DNA of 32,702 nt from an uncultured Pseudomonadota bacterium (GCA_903877065.1 CAIRCR010000297.1:1-32702), one strand, 5' to 3'; shown: positions 20,507 to 29,962, numbered from the stretch's first letter. Made by a program: numbers and translations. The notes: generated from the sequence alone by a model not told the origin.

Positions 20507-21067
20507 TTATGCTCCTTCTTTCCACTTAATTGAACAGCCTATACTGCTTAATTGTTCTTGTGGACCATGACTGGTTTCAGCCACAAGTTTCATAGCTTCA
20601 AATAAATCACGCGGCGTATTATCAGGCGTAATATCACGACGACTTGAATCTAAACGCCCACGATATTGCAATTCAAAATTTGCGTTGTAACCAAAAAAGT
20701 CGGGCGTACAAATTGCGCCGTAGGCTTTTGCCACTTCTTGGGTTGCATCGAGCAAATATGGAAAACTAAAATTTAACTCATCTGAAAACTTTTTCATGTT
20801 TTCAAAAGACTCGTCAGGGTAAGCAACAAAATCGTTAGGCATAATTGCAACGCTGTTAATACCAAGCGTTTTAAGTTCAGCAGTATCACGCACGATGCGC
20901 TCTTTGACCGCTTTTACATAAGGACAGTGGTTACAAATAAACATCACGAGCAAACCTTTTTCACCCATGCACTGTTGCAACGTCCACGCTTTACCGTCCA
21001 CGCCCAATAATTCAAAATTTACAGCAGGTATACCAAAATCACAGATTGGCGTTTCTAACGTTACCAT
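20507..21067 (-). CDS. Thioredoxin-fold (AhpC/TSA-like) protein
   Basis: GLLVMFICNHCPYVKAVKERI; GINSVAIMPNDF...YPDESFENMKKF; SD GAGG upstream. Confidence 0.85.
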   Translation of the reverse strand: MVTLETPICDFGIPAVNFELLGVDGKAWTLQQCMGEKGLLVMFICNHCPYVKAVKERIVRDTAELKTLGINSVAIMPNDFVAYPDESFENMKKFSDELNFSFPYLLDATQEVAKAYGAICTPDFFGYNANFELQYRGRLDSSRRDITPDNTPRDLFEAMKLVAETSHGPQEQLSSIGCSIKWKEGA

Positions 21068-21267
21068 TACTAAACCTCGGTTGATTAAAGATTACAGTGC
21101 AATTATATATTTTATTGTAGGCAGGTGGTGAAAACGTTTAGGTTTCTGCACCCCCATGATTTTCAAAAATCGGTTGTGGTTAGATAATAAACGCAACTGT
21201 CATAAGTACAAATGATTTATGTATCAACGCCATGATTGCACTGAAATAAAACATAAAATGTAAATTT

Positions 21268-21284
21268 TGCGTCATTATGGTGCA
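21268..21284 (+). promoter_or_regulatory. NtrC-like enhancer site
   Basis: TGCGTCATTATGGTGCA against TGCACC-N4-TGGTGCA; about 80 bp upstream of the sigma54-like element. A possible half-site TTGCACT lies near 21237. Confidence 0.55.
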
Positions 21285-21346
21285 AATTTTGTTGCAAAGC
21301 ATACACGGATAATTACAACTAATTGTTTTTGTTGTTTTTAAGTTAA

Positions 21347-21362
21347 TGGCATAATATATGCT
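21347..21362 (+). promoter_or_regulatory. Sigma54 (-24/-12) promoter-like element
   Basis: TGGCATAATATATGCT: GG and GC at the required spacing relative to TGGCACG-N4-TTGCW; upstream of the porin-amt genes. Confidence 0.6.
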
Positions 21363-21404
21363 GGTTTAATTCATAAACTATAATTTAGATTGGGACTTTC
21401 ACTT

Positions 21405-22754
21405 ATGAAAACAGAAAAAAAACGTAATAATTTCCGAATGATGCAAGTAGCTACAGGCGGTTTTTTATTGATGGGTTTCATCACAAACGTTCATGCTGGT
21501 GCAATTGCAGATTTAACTGGAGCAGATATTAACGAAACTTCGTTGTTAAAAAACAACGGTATCGTTGTAGGTGGTTGGGCAAATGCGGGCATCACTTATA
21601 ACGCAGCAAATCCTGAAAATCGCTTTAACGGTCCTGTGACTTTTGGTGATCGTGATAGTGAAGTTCAACTCAATCAGTTAAATCTCTTTGTTCAACGTGC
21701 TGTTGCAACTGAAGGCACAGGCTGGGATTTTGGCGGACGCTTTGACGTAATGTTTGGGACAGATTCTATTTTTACACAAGCCTACGGTGTTCCCGCTTAT
21801 GACATCAATTCAGGCTTACCAATGCGCCGTAGCAGTTGGGATTTGGATATGCTTAACAGCGCGTCCGATAACCGTTTTTACGATTTAGCTTTGCCGCAAG
21901 CCTTTGTTGAAGCCTACGTTCCGATTGGTAACGGTTTGAATGTAAAAGCAGGTCATTTTTACACTCCAATCGGTTATGAAACGGTTCCAGCACCCGATAA
22001 CTTTTTCTATTCGCACGCTTACACCATGCAATATGGCGAACCGTTCACACACACAGGTATCATGGGTAACTATTCCGTTAACTCAAATTGGTCTGTCATG
22101 GCGGGTGCTACTACAGGAAGTGCAACAGGCGGTTGGGATGGTGGCTGGGATCAACAACTTGGTAACTGGGGTGCATTAGGTGGTGTGACGTGGACAAGTG
22201 AAGATAAAGGTACTTCTTTGAATGTTGCAGGTACAGCGGCGGCGACATCGGAAAAAAGCGACAAAATGTTCGCGCTTTATAGCATCGTGTTTAAACACAA
22301 TATCACTGAAAAAACCCATTTGATGTTGCAACACGATCATGGTTTTGCAGATGGAGTTTTGTTGAGTGGTGTCAGTACTGATGCGGAATGGTATGGGATT
22401 AACACACATTTAACTTATGACGTAACCGATAAAGTAACCGCTGGTATTCGTGGTGAATGGTTTAGAGATCAAAATGGTTTCCGTGTTTGTTCACCAGGTC
22501 GCATTGCCGCCTCACTCGATAATTCGGGTGCAACTTACGCAGGTAACACAGGTTTTGCCTGTAACGCGGCGAGTTATTACGCTATTACAGCTGGTATAAC
22601 TTGGAAGCCAATGACTTGGTTAAATGTACGCCCGAATGTACGTTACGACTGGGCAGATGGAACTGATGCTGCAACAGGCGGCAGTTACCGTCCATTTGGT
22701 AACAAAAAAGACGACCAATTTCTATTTTCTACCGATTTTTCAGTCAATTTTTAA
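21405..22754 (+). CDS. Outer-membrane beta-barrel porin (BBP2/OmpL-like family)
   Basis: Signal peptide ending HAGA; VVGGWANAGITYN, QLNQLNLFVQRAV, GWDFGGRFDVMFGTD, VKAGHFYTPIGYETVPAPDNFFYSHAY; terminal FSVNF. Start at MKTEKK (21405) preferred over 21390. Confidence 0.83.
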   Translation: MKTEKKRNNFRMMQVATGGFLLMGFITNVHAGAIADLTGADINETSLLKNNGIVVGGWANAGITYNAANPENRFNGPVTFGDRDSEVQLNQLNLFVQRAVATEGTGWDFGGRFDVMFGTDSIFTQAYGVPAYDINSGLPMRRSSWDLDMLNSASDNRFYDLALPQAFVEAYVPIGNGLNVKAGHFYTPIGYETVPAPDNFFYSHAYTMQYGEPFTHTGIMGNYSVNSNWSVMAGATTGSATGGWDGGWDQQLGNWGALGGVTWTSEDKGTSLNVAGTAAATSEKSDKMFALYSIVFKHNITEKTHLMLQHDHGFADGVLLSGVSTDAEWYGINTHLTYDVTDKVTAGIRGEWFRDQNGFRVCSPGRIAASLDNSGATYAGNTGFACNAASYYAITAGITWKPMTWLNVRPNVRYDWADGTDAATGGSYRPFGNKKDDQFLFSTDFSVNF

Positions 22755-22771
22755 CCTTCAAAGGGGGAACG

Positions 22772-24163
22772 ATGAACACAGTTTTGCGTAGTTTCACCAC
22801 ATTATTATTACTCGGCTCAAGTGCGTTGAGTTTTGCCGATGAAGTTGTCGCTCCCGTTGCTAACAAAGGCGACACCGCGTGGGTTTTGATTTCGACGATT
22901 TTGGTCATCTTAATGATTATTCCTGGATTAGCATTGTTTTACGGCGGTATGGTTAGAGCCAAAAATATGCTTTCGATTTTGATGCAGGTGTTTGTCATTT
23001 TTTCAATGACTGCCATTTTGTGGGCAATTTACGGATACAGCGTTGCTTTCACCGAAGGCAATGCGTTTTTCGGTGGTTTTAGTAAAGTATTTTTGGCAGG
23101 TATTACGCCAGATTCACTTGCGGCGACGTTTAGCAAAGGTGTTTATATTCCCGAATATGCTTACGTCGCGTTTCAATTGACGTTCGCAGCAATTACACCA
23201 GCGATTATCATTGGTTCATTTGCAGAACGAATTAAATTTTCAGCCGTTTTATTGTTCACGGCAATTTGGTTTACGTTTTCATATTTGCCGCTTGCACACA
23301 TGGTTTGGTATTGGACAGGTCCTGATGCATATATCGATGCAAGTGCGGCAGAAGCGGCGACCGCAACAGCTGGTTTCTTGTTCCAAAAAAGTGCATTAGA
23401 TTTTGCAGGCGGGTCAGTGGTTCACATTAACGCTGGTGTTGCTGGCTTAATTGGCAGTTTATTGATTGGTAAAAGAATTGGTTTTGGTCGTGAAGCACTT
23501 ACACCACACAGTGTAACGATGACAATGATTGGTGCATCACTATTATGGGTGGGCTGGTTTGGTTTTAACGTTGGCTCAAACTTAGAAGCGAATGGTTTAG
23601 CGACATTAGTATTCATCAATACCTTACTTGCAACGGCAGCGGCAACACTATCGTGGATGGGCGCAGAATGGTTAATGCGTGGCAAACCTAGTATGTTGGG
23701 CGCGGCTTCAGGAGGAATTTCTGGATTGGTTGCGATTACGCCAGCGTGCGGATGGTCGGGACCGATGGGTGCAATTTTCCTGGGTTTAGCATCAGGCACA
23801 GTTTGTTTTTGGGCAGTTACTATGTTAAAAGCTAAATTGAAATATGACGATTCATTAGACGCATTTGGTGTTCATGGTGTTGGTGGAATTTTAGGTGCCT
23901 TGGGTACAGCGGTTGTCGCAAATCCAGCTTTGGGCGGCACGGGTGTTTGGGATTATGTAGCGAATAAAGCAGGTGAATATAATTTTGGCGCACAATTTAT
24001 CAGCCAATTTTGGGGAGTCGCAGTCGCAGTCATTTGGTCGGCAGTGGTTTCTTATATTGCTTATAAAATCGTTGATGCGACAGTTGGTTTGCGTGTTAGC
24101 GAAGAGGCTGAACGTCAAGGTTTGGACGTTTCAGAACACGGCGAAACCGCTTATCATTTGTAA
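22772..24163 (+). CDS. amt: Ammonium transporter (Amt family), copy 1
   Basis: Signal peptide; IPGLALFYGGMVRAKNMLSILMQ; FAGGSVVHINAGVAGL and GVHGVGGILGAL (twin-His segments). Confidence 0.95.
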   Translation: MNTVLRSFTTLLLLGSSALSFADEVVAPVANKGDTAWVLISTILVILMIIPGLALFYGGMVRAKNMLSILMQVFVIFSMTAILWAIYGYSVAFTEGNAFFGGFSKVFLAGITPDSLAATFSKGVYIPEYAYVAFQLTFAAITPAIIIGSFAERIKFSAVLLFTAIWFTFSYLPLAHMVWYWTGPDAYIDASAAEAATATAGFLFQKSALDFAGGSVVHINAGVAGLIGSLLIGKRIGFGREALTPHSVTMTMIGASLLWVGWFGFNVGSNLEANGLATLVFINTLLATAAATLSWMGAEWLMRGKPSMLGAASGGISGLVAITPACGWSGPMGAIFLGLASGTVCFWAVTMLKAKLKYDDSLDAFGVHGVGGILGALGTAVVANPALGGTGVWDYVANKAGEYNFGAQFISQFWGVAVAVIWSAVVSYIAYKIVDATVGLRVSEEAERQGLDVSEHGETAYHL

Positions 24164-24233
24164 AATCAACTAAAAGTGCAAGGCATAAATAAAAATGAGG
24201 TCTTTCCCGTTTCTTTTGAGTCTTGCACCTTGA

Positions 24234-24647
<414 letters not shown>

Positions 24648-24651
24648 ATTT

Positions 24652-25950
24652 ATGTGCAATAAAGTTAATTTTATGACGCTGCTTTTTGCAGCGTCTTTTT
24701 TTATGTCGCAAAATGTTAACGCGGCAGAGTTAAATCAAGCGAATACAGCATGGGTACTCACTTCAACAGCCTTGGTCTTGTTTATGACAATTCCAGGGCT
24801 TTCATTGTTTTACGCAGGCTTAGTTCGCAGTAAAAACGTGTTATCAGTTTTAATGCAATGTTTTGCAATTACCTGTTTAGTGTCAATTTTGTGGCTCGCT
24901 GGGGTTTACAGTTTAATTTTTGCCGACGGTGGCGAATCACAAGCATGGATTGGCGATTTGTCAAAGGCATTTTTGCCAAATATTAGTACCACCGTTTTAA
25001 TTGGTGATATTCCCGAAACTGTGTATTTCATGTTTCAAATGACGTTCGCAATTATTACACCCGCGTTGATTGTTGGTGGTTTTGCAGAGCGAATGAAATT
25101 TTCTGCAATGCTCTTGTTTAGTTCGTTGTGGTTAATTTTAGTTTATACCCCAATTTGCCACTGGATTTGGGGTGGTGGTTGGTTAGCAAAATTAGGCGTG
25201 ATGGATTTTGCGGGTGGCATTGTCATTCACGTCAATGCCGGTGTAGCGGCATTGGTTGCTGCAATTGTTTTGGGTAAGCGCAAAGGGTTTCCAAACGTGG
25301 CTATGCCACCACATAACATGACGATGGTTGTCACTGGTGCAGGTATGCTGTGGGTTGGCTGGTTCGGTTTTAACGGTGGAAGTGCGTTGACTTCGGATGG
25401 ACGCGCAGGAATGGCAATTTTAGTGACACATATTGCAGCCGCTGCTGGTGCATTGACATGGATGATTATTGAATGGCAAAAATTCGGCAGACCAAGCGTT
25501 CTTGGTATTGTAACGGGAATGGTAGCGGGTTTAGGCACGATTACACCAGCGTCAGGCTTTGTCGGGGCATTTGGTGCCCTAATAATTGGTGTAACGGCTG
25601 GTTTTGTTTGTTTTTATGCGACACAAATCGTTAAACGTAAATTTAAAATCGACGACTCGCTCGATGTTTTTCCTGTTCATGGTGTAGGTGGCGTAATTGG
25701 CTCGTTAATGACGGGGATTTTTGCGGCGAGTCAATTTGGTGGTTTAGGTTTACCAGAAGGCGCAACCATCAGCGAACAAGTCGGTGTACAGACCTTAGCC
25801 GTTTTGGTAACTGCAATGTGGAGTGCCACGATTAGCTATGCAATTTTAAAGGGTTTGGACGCTTGGATTGGTTTGCGTGTGAGCGGTGATGAAGAAGTAC
25901 AAGGGTTGGACATCGTACTTCATGAAGAGACTGGTTATCACAGCTTGTAG
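24652..25950 (+). CDS. amt: Ammonium transporter (Amt family), copy 2; exact start uncertain (24652, 24673 or 24703)
   Basis: IPGLSLFYAGLVRSKNVLSVLMQ; FAGGIVIHVNAGVAAL; PVHGVGGVIGSL. A terminator-like hairpin lies within the first codons. Confidence 0.93.
   Translation: MCNKVNFMTLLFAASFFMSQNVNAAELNQANTAWVLTSTALVLFMTIPGLSLFYAGLVRSKNVLSVLMQCFAITCLVSILWLAGVYSLIFADGGESQAWIGDLSKAFLPNISTTVLIGDIPETVYFMFQMTFAIITPALIVGGFAERMKFSAMLLFSSLWLILVYTPICHWIWGGGWLAKLGVMDFAGGIVIHVNAGVAALVAAIVLGKRKGFPNVAMPPHNMTMVVTGAGMLWVGWFGFNGGSALTSDGRAGMAILVTHIAAAAGALTWMIIEWQKFGRPSVLGIVTGMVAGLGTITPASGFVGAFGALIIGVTAGFVCFYATQIVKRKFKIDDSLDVFPVHGVGGVIGSLMTGIFAASQFGGLGLPEGATISEQVGVQTLAVLVTAMWSATISYAILKGLDAWIGLRVSGDEEVQGLDIVLHEETGYHSL
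24675..24702 (+). terminator. Strong rho-independent terminator signal inside the predicted 5' end of amt copy 2
   Basis: GACGCTGC (24675-24682), TTTTT loop, GCAGCGTC (24688-24695), 7-T tract (24696-24702): perfect 8-bp GC-rich stem. Confidence 0.8.
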
Positions 25951-26178
25951 CATTCAATCTGCGAAGCTGTCCTGCCGATTTTCAAGTAAAACCTATACAA
26001 ATATGACCATTAATATTAGAAAAATTTGAGTAGCTAACTTTTAACAAATCCACGGGCAGAAAACCTGCCTAATTTTCAATTTAAAAGTGACAATTACCTT
26101 CGCACCTATCTACCCCAAAATTGGGAAGTGCAAGGCAACTTTTTTCACTTTTTCTGTGAACCTTTGACCCATTAAAAA

Positions 26179-26817
26179 ATGACTGAATATATCATTCGCA
26201 ACAACACAGACCAAGACGAAGAAGATTACGAATACGACGACGAAGGTAACATTGTTTATTACGCAGTGCGTCCAAATAAAACTCAAATAAAAAAAGAAAT
26301 TGCAGTGTTATTAGCGTTGGGTGAAGAGATTTCAACTCTGCCTTCCGCACAAATTACCGCGTTGGGATTGCCCGAAAAGTTAGAGATGTTGATTCGTGAA
26401 ATTGCAAAAATGCCCCGTAAAGCTGCTCGTAAACGACAGCTTAAATTTATTGCACAACAATTTTATAAAATGGAAAGCTTAGTTGAGCCAATTTTGGAGA
26501 AAGTGGCTAAATTTAAAAATCAAAGTGGTCACGCTGTTCGTGAACATCACATTGTCGAAAGATGGCGTGAACGGTTATTAAACGAAGGTAACGATGCGCT
26601 TAATGAATTACTGAATGAACAACCTCATGCAGATCGTCAGCAACTACGCCAATTAGTAAGAAATTCACTCAAAGAAAAAGAATTAACAAGTCCACCAAAA
26701 TATTCACGGTTACTCTATCGCTATTTAAAAGAGCTACTTGATGATGAAGAAAATTTAGATAGAAAAGAAAGTGTGACGACGGAAGATTTTGATTACCATT
26801 TTTCGGATGATACTTAG
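26179..26817 (+). CDS. darP: Ribosome biogenesis factor DarP/YjgA (DUF615)
   Basis: MPRKAARKRQLKFIAQQFYKME; HHIVERWRERLLNEGNDALNELLNEQPHADRQQLRQLVRNSLKEK; PPKYSRLLYRYLKEL. Confidence 0.93.
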   Translation: MTEYIIRNNTDQDEEDYEYDDEGNIVYYAVRPNKTQIKKEIAVLLALGEEISTLPSAQITALGLPEKLEMLIREIAKMPRKAARKRQLKFIAQQFYKMESLVEPILEKVAKFKNQSGHAVREHHIVERWRERLLNEGNDALNELLNEQPHADRQQLRQLVRNSLKEKELTSPPKYSRLLYRYLKELLDDEENLDRKESVTTEDFDYHFSDDT

Positions 26818-26842
26818 TTCTTTGTGTCATCTTCGGATAGCT

Positions 26843-26990
26843 CCTGCAAAACCAGTGCAGGTAAAAGGAGTAGAACACACAAAAATTATTTATCACTAAC
26901 AGTTTTAATGCGTTGTGAATACAAGCATTTAAATTTTTAGCTTTTCATTTTATGTAAAATTAAATTAACAGACCTGCACTGGTTTGCAGG
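26843..26990. repeat. Pair of inverted hairpin-forming repeats in a convergent intergenic region
   Basis: CCTGCAAAACCAGTGCAGGT (26843-26862) and ACCTGCACTGGTTTGCAGG (26972-26990) are reverse complements with one indel; each arm also contains CCTGCA...TGCAGG. Confidence 0.7.
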
Positions 26991-27004
26991 GAATATCTGA
27001 ATGT

Positions 27005-27370
27005 TTACGCGGATAGTTTTTTAAATGTTTCCAAAACACTTTCACCTTTAAATGGCTTAACAATCCATCCCTTAATACCTGCTGCTTTTCCACGCTCTTT
27101 CATGCTAGGGCTACTTTCTGTTGTTAACATGATTATATTCACAGTGCTATTTTTCAACTCGCTACGAATTTTTTCAACCATTGTTAATCCGTCCATATTA
27201 GGCATATTGACATCACTGAGGATGAGTTTAATGCCTGGATCTGCTTTCAATTTCACTAACCCATCTTTTCCATCGACAGCCGTAATTACATCTAAACCAT
27301 TTTTTTTCAAAAAACCACCAACTTCATCTCTGACAGTGTTTGAATCATCTACAACTAAAATCTTTGCCAT
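27005..27370 (-). CDS. CheY-like single-domain response regulator
   Basis: MAKILVVDDSNTVRDEVGGFL, LILSDVNMPNMDG, IIMLTTESS, GWIVKPFKGE. Start at 27370 with AAGGAG upstream. Confidence 0.93.
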   Translation of the reverse strand: MAKILVVDDSNTVRDEVGGFLKKNGLDVITAVDGKDGLVKLKADPGIKLILSDVNMPNMDGLTMVEKIRSELKNSTVNIIMLTTESSPSMKERGKAAGIKGWIVKPFKGESVLETFKKLSA

Positions 27371-27398
27371 AACGTACTCCTTAATGAATGTAATTGTT

Positions 27399-28382
27399 TT
27401 AAAATAATTCAAGTTCACCCGAATCAACTAAATCATCAGTTGATATTTGAATTTCTTTGAAATCCTCAGGAGACCAAGATAAATTGAACACGAACCGTTG
27501 ATATAAACTTATTGAATGACCGATTTTTTCATCTAATAGGGTATATTTGAAGCAAAGCTGAGGATTTGAAGAACCGAATGAAATACATTTATGTAAGTGA
27601 TTGATTACGATTGGAACTTGTGATGTAGATCCTGGACCTGCATCGTCATCGGCAATAAAGCGTGTTTTGAAAGCACCCCAGGTAAGATTTGTTACTTCAC
27701 CCAAAATGTCATTTACCGTTCTAAACGTTGCATAATCTACACCACCGATCACGTCATCTAGTTTCAAAACTTCAATGACAGCATCTTCTTCTGTTTGCAA
27801 CATCATATAACCTCGACACCAGCTACTTTCTAACGGAATAAGACTAAATACTTCGCCAAATATTATGCGATCTCTTACGATGTAAGGTGTTTCAGCACTC
27901 GCTTTTAGGTGTTTGAATTGAGTCCCCAAAACGCTTAACGTCATCTCGGCAATTCCTCTTACTAAAGCATTCGGATAAACGAGACTAAAAATATATTCAT
28001 CAATAACATCTTGAAGTGCAGACATATCCTCAATTGTATAAGTTCTACAAAAAATTTTGCGTTGCTTTTCAGGCAAACTATCAAAATTAGATTCTGAAGA
28101 TCTACGCAACACAATAGGTAATTCTGGGCGCACCTCCGATATTTGATACGCTAGTTCCATCGTATCATCGAGTGATTTGCAGTAGCGCTCAGACAACAAG
28201 ATTGCCCCCAAATCGACGTTTGAACTTAAAACGTTCATCACATTGTTTGAATTAACCTTCAAACCAACAAGACCATGTTGGTCACAAAATTGTTTAATTT
28301 GACCAAAACATTCTGAACTATTATCAAGAACTAAAACCTTGCTTACCAGTTGTACTTCATCACCCATATTTAAATCCTCCAT
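27399..28382 (-). CDS. Degenerate receiver fused to a CheX/CheC-like phosphatase domain
   Basis: N-terminal REC-like fold (KVLVLDNSSECFGQIKQFCDQ...GAILLSERY, with Ser at the phospho-acceptor region); CheX signature DILGEVTN (DxxxExxN); C-terminus SGELELF. Confidence 0.7.
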   Translation of the reverse strand: MEDLNMGDEVQLVSKVLVLDNSSECFGQIKQFCDQHGLVGLKVNSNNVMNVLSSNVDLGAILLSERYCKSLDDTMELAYQISEVRPELPIVLRRSSESNFDSLPEKQRKIFCRTYTIEDMSALQDVIDEYIFSLVYPNALVRGIAEMTLSVLGTQFKHLKASAETPYIVRDRIIFGEVFSLIPLESSWCRGYMMLQTEEDAVIEVLKLDDVIGGVDYATFRTVNDILGEVTNLTWGAFKTRFIADDDAGPGSTSQVPIVINHLHKCISFGSSNPQLCFKYTLLDEKIGHSISLYQRFVFNLSWSPEDFKEIQISTDDLVDSGELELF

Positions 28383-28391
28383 CTTCTAATT

Positions 28392-28949
28392 TTAAAAAAG
28401 TTCTAACTCGCCCGTACTTTCTTCAACTTCAGTTCTGTCAACTTTAAAATCTAAAATGCCGTAGTCAAAAACACATAAAGTAGCGTGTATGACAAACGAA
28501 TCATTAACAGTTACTTTGTAATGCTTAACATATCCAGGATTAAGATCTGAAATGAAAGTCGAACACCGTTTCAATAATACATAAGGTGTTGACATACCTA
28601 AAAAATGATAAATATTGTGTAGTTCTCTACTCACAGCACCACAGCAAACGTTTCCAAATTCCAAAAAATTGTCTCGAAAAGTGCTACCTTCCCCAGCGTC
28701 GTCATAGCTATGTTCACTACGATGTGAAAAACGATTTTCTGTTTTGTCATTACTGTTGAAATGAAAAAGCGTTAGAAGTCGAAAAGCCGTTGATGTAGTA
28801 GTAAATACAGCAAACTCAACTTCACAAATTTCTTTTGAATCACTTACCAATTCTATTTCACAAACATCATCAGCTGATGCGACAATATTGGCTTTTATAG
28901 CTCTTTGGAATATGAAATCAAATCCACTTTTCGCATCTTCACTGATCAT
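28392..28949 (-). CDS. CheX/CheC-like phosphatase domain protein
   Basis: DNFLEFGNVCCGAVSREL contains DxxxExxN; C-terminus STGELELF; within the chemosensory-like operon. Confidence 0.65.
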   Translation of the reverse strand: MISEDAKSGFDFIFQRAIKANIVASADDVCEIELVSDSKEICEVEFAVFTTTSTAFRLLTLFHFNSNDKTENRFSHRSEHSYDDAGEGSTFRDNFLEFGNVCCGAVSRELHNIYHFLGMSTPYVLLKRCSTFISDLNPGYVKHYKVTVNDSFVIHATLCVFDYGILDFKVDRTEVEESTGELELF

Positions 28950-28961
28950 AAATTCACTCAG

Positions 28962-29912
28962 CTATTCAGACAAACTATTAAGTAAGTTTTTACAAGTGAC
29001 ATCAACTGTCACAAGAGCTGCAGTAATCATTTTGCCGCCCGCTTGTATGTCTTGAAACGTCACGGTAGTTATCAAATCATTTTTATAAAGATTTTTAGCA
29101 TAACCTTTAGAAAGTTCCTCGGAATCGTTGGCAAGTTTACGAACTTCAGTTGCCACGACGGAAAATCCACGTCCACTTTCACCAGCTCTAGCGGCTTCGA
29201 TTCTTGCATTCAAAGATAAGATACTGACGGTTTGTGCAATCATAGAAAGTTTGTCGTTTTGCTGGTGCATTTCAACATTTTGGTTCATTAAAGAATTCAT
29301 GTCTGTGTGCCAACGTTCAAATACGTCCGAAAATTTAGCTGCCCTACTTGTCTCATCAACTAAATAGGTAACTTTTTCAAACAATTCACGTTTTTCATTC
29401 TTTATGCTCTCTTCCAAACTTCTGATATCCGAATCATATCTATTCTGAAGTTTTTCAATTCGCTCAAGAAGTTCTGAATTTTTTTGCGTAAGAGATTGAA
29501 CATGAGCAGATTCACGATTCAAGTCGGTAATTATTGACTCTAGCTCTTGTTGGCAGTGATTAAGTTCATTTTCACTCTCTTTTGTTGAATTACAAAAATC
29601 AAGCTCGTGCTGTTGCTGGAGATTGCTAATTTGACTGGACAATTGAGATTTTTCACCTTGCAACTGCTTTAATTGCTTCGATTGTTCATCGAAGTCGGTA
29701 ATTTTTAATCGCAACTCACCTTCAACTTCATTCAATTTTTTTTCGATTGCAATAAATTGTCCAGTCAAACGTGAATTTGTTTCTTGATACTCAACTTCGG
29801 CTTCACTCAGCTTTCTTTTATTTTTTCGCATCATAATAGCGACACTAAAGCTAGAAGATAAAATTGATGCAAATAAACATCCCAGTATAAAAATCGGAAT
29901 TGCAATTACCAT
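28962..29912 (-). CDS. MCP-like coiled-coil signalling protein (one N-terminal TM, no HAMP or ligand domain evident)
   Basis: N-terminal [24 protein letters not shown]; long coiled coil; hairpin-tip motif [37 protein letters not shown]. Confidence 0.85.
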   Translation of the reverse strand: MVIAIPIFILGCLFASILSSSFSVAIMMRKNKRKLSEAEVEYQETNSRLTGQFIAIEKKLNEVEGELRLKITDFDEQSKQLKQLQGEKSQLSSQISNLQQQHELDFCNSTKESENELNHCQQELESIITDLNRESAHVQSLTQKNSELLERIEKLQNRYDSDIRSLEESIKNEKRELFEKVTYLVDETSRAAKFSDVFERWHTDMNSLMNQNVEMHQQNDKLSMIAQTVSILSLNARIEAARAGESGRGFSVVATEVRKLANDSEELSKGYAKNLYKNDLITTVTFQDIQAGGKMITAALVTVDVTCKNLLNSLSE

Positions 29913-29962
29913 AGCGATCTACTTTTCAAATACGGTGAAAAAAGCTGAAATCATGTCATTGA

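Noticed and set aside
21280-21297. Possible sigma54 element TGGTGCAAATTTTGTTGC
   Set aside because: GG-to-GC spacing is 3 bp too long; TGGCATAATATATGCT at 21347 fits the required spacing.
23422-23799. Minus-strand ORFs antisense to the two amt genes (23422..23799, 25227..25538), similar to each other
   Set aside because: Their mutual similarity follows from the similarity of the amt genes on the other strand; not independent coding evidence.
26054-26078. Terminator after amt copy 2 (GGCAG-aaaac-CTGCC-TAATTTTC)
   Set aside because: Stem only about 5 bp and the T-tract is interrupted; too weak to call.
27399-28420. GELELF tails as DNA-polymerase beta-clamp binding motifs (QL[SD]LF-like)
   Set aside because: The key Gln is absent and both proteins are chemosensory phosphatase-like; a signalling docking tag fits better.
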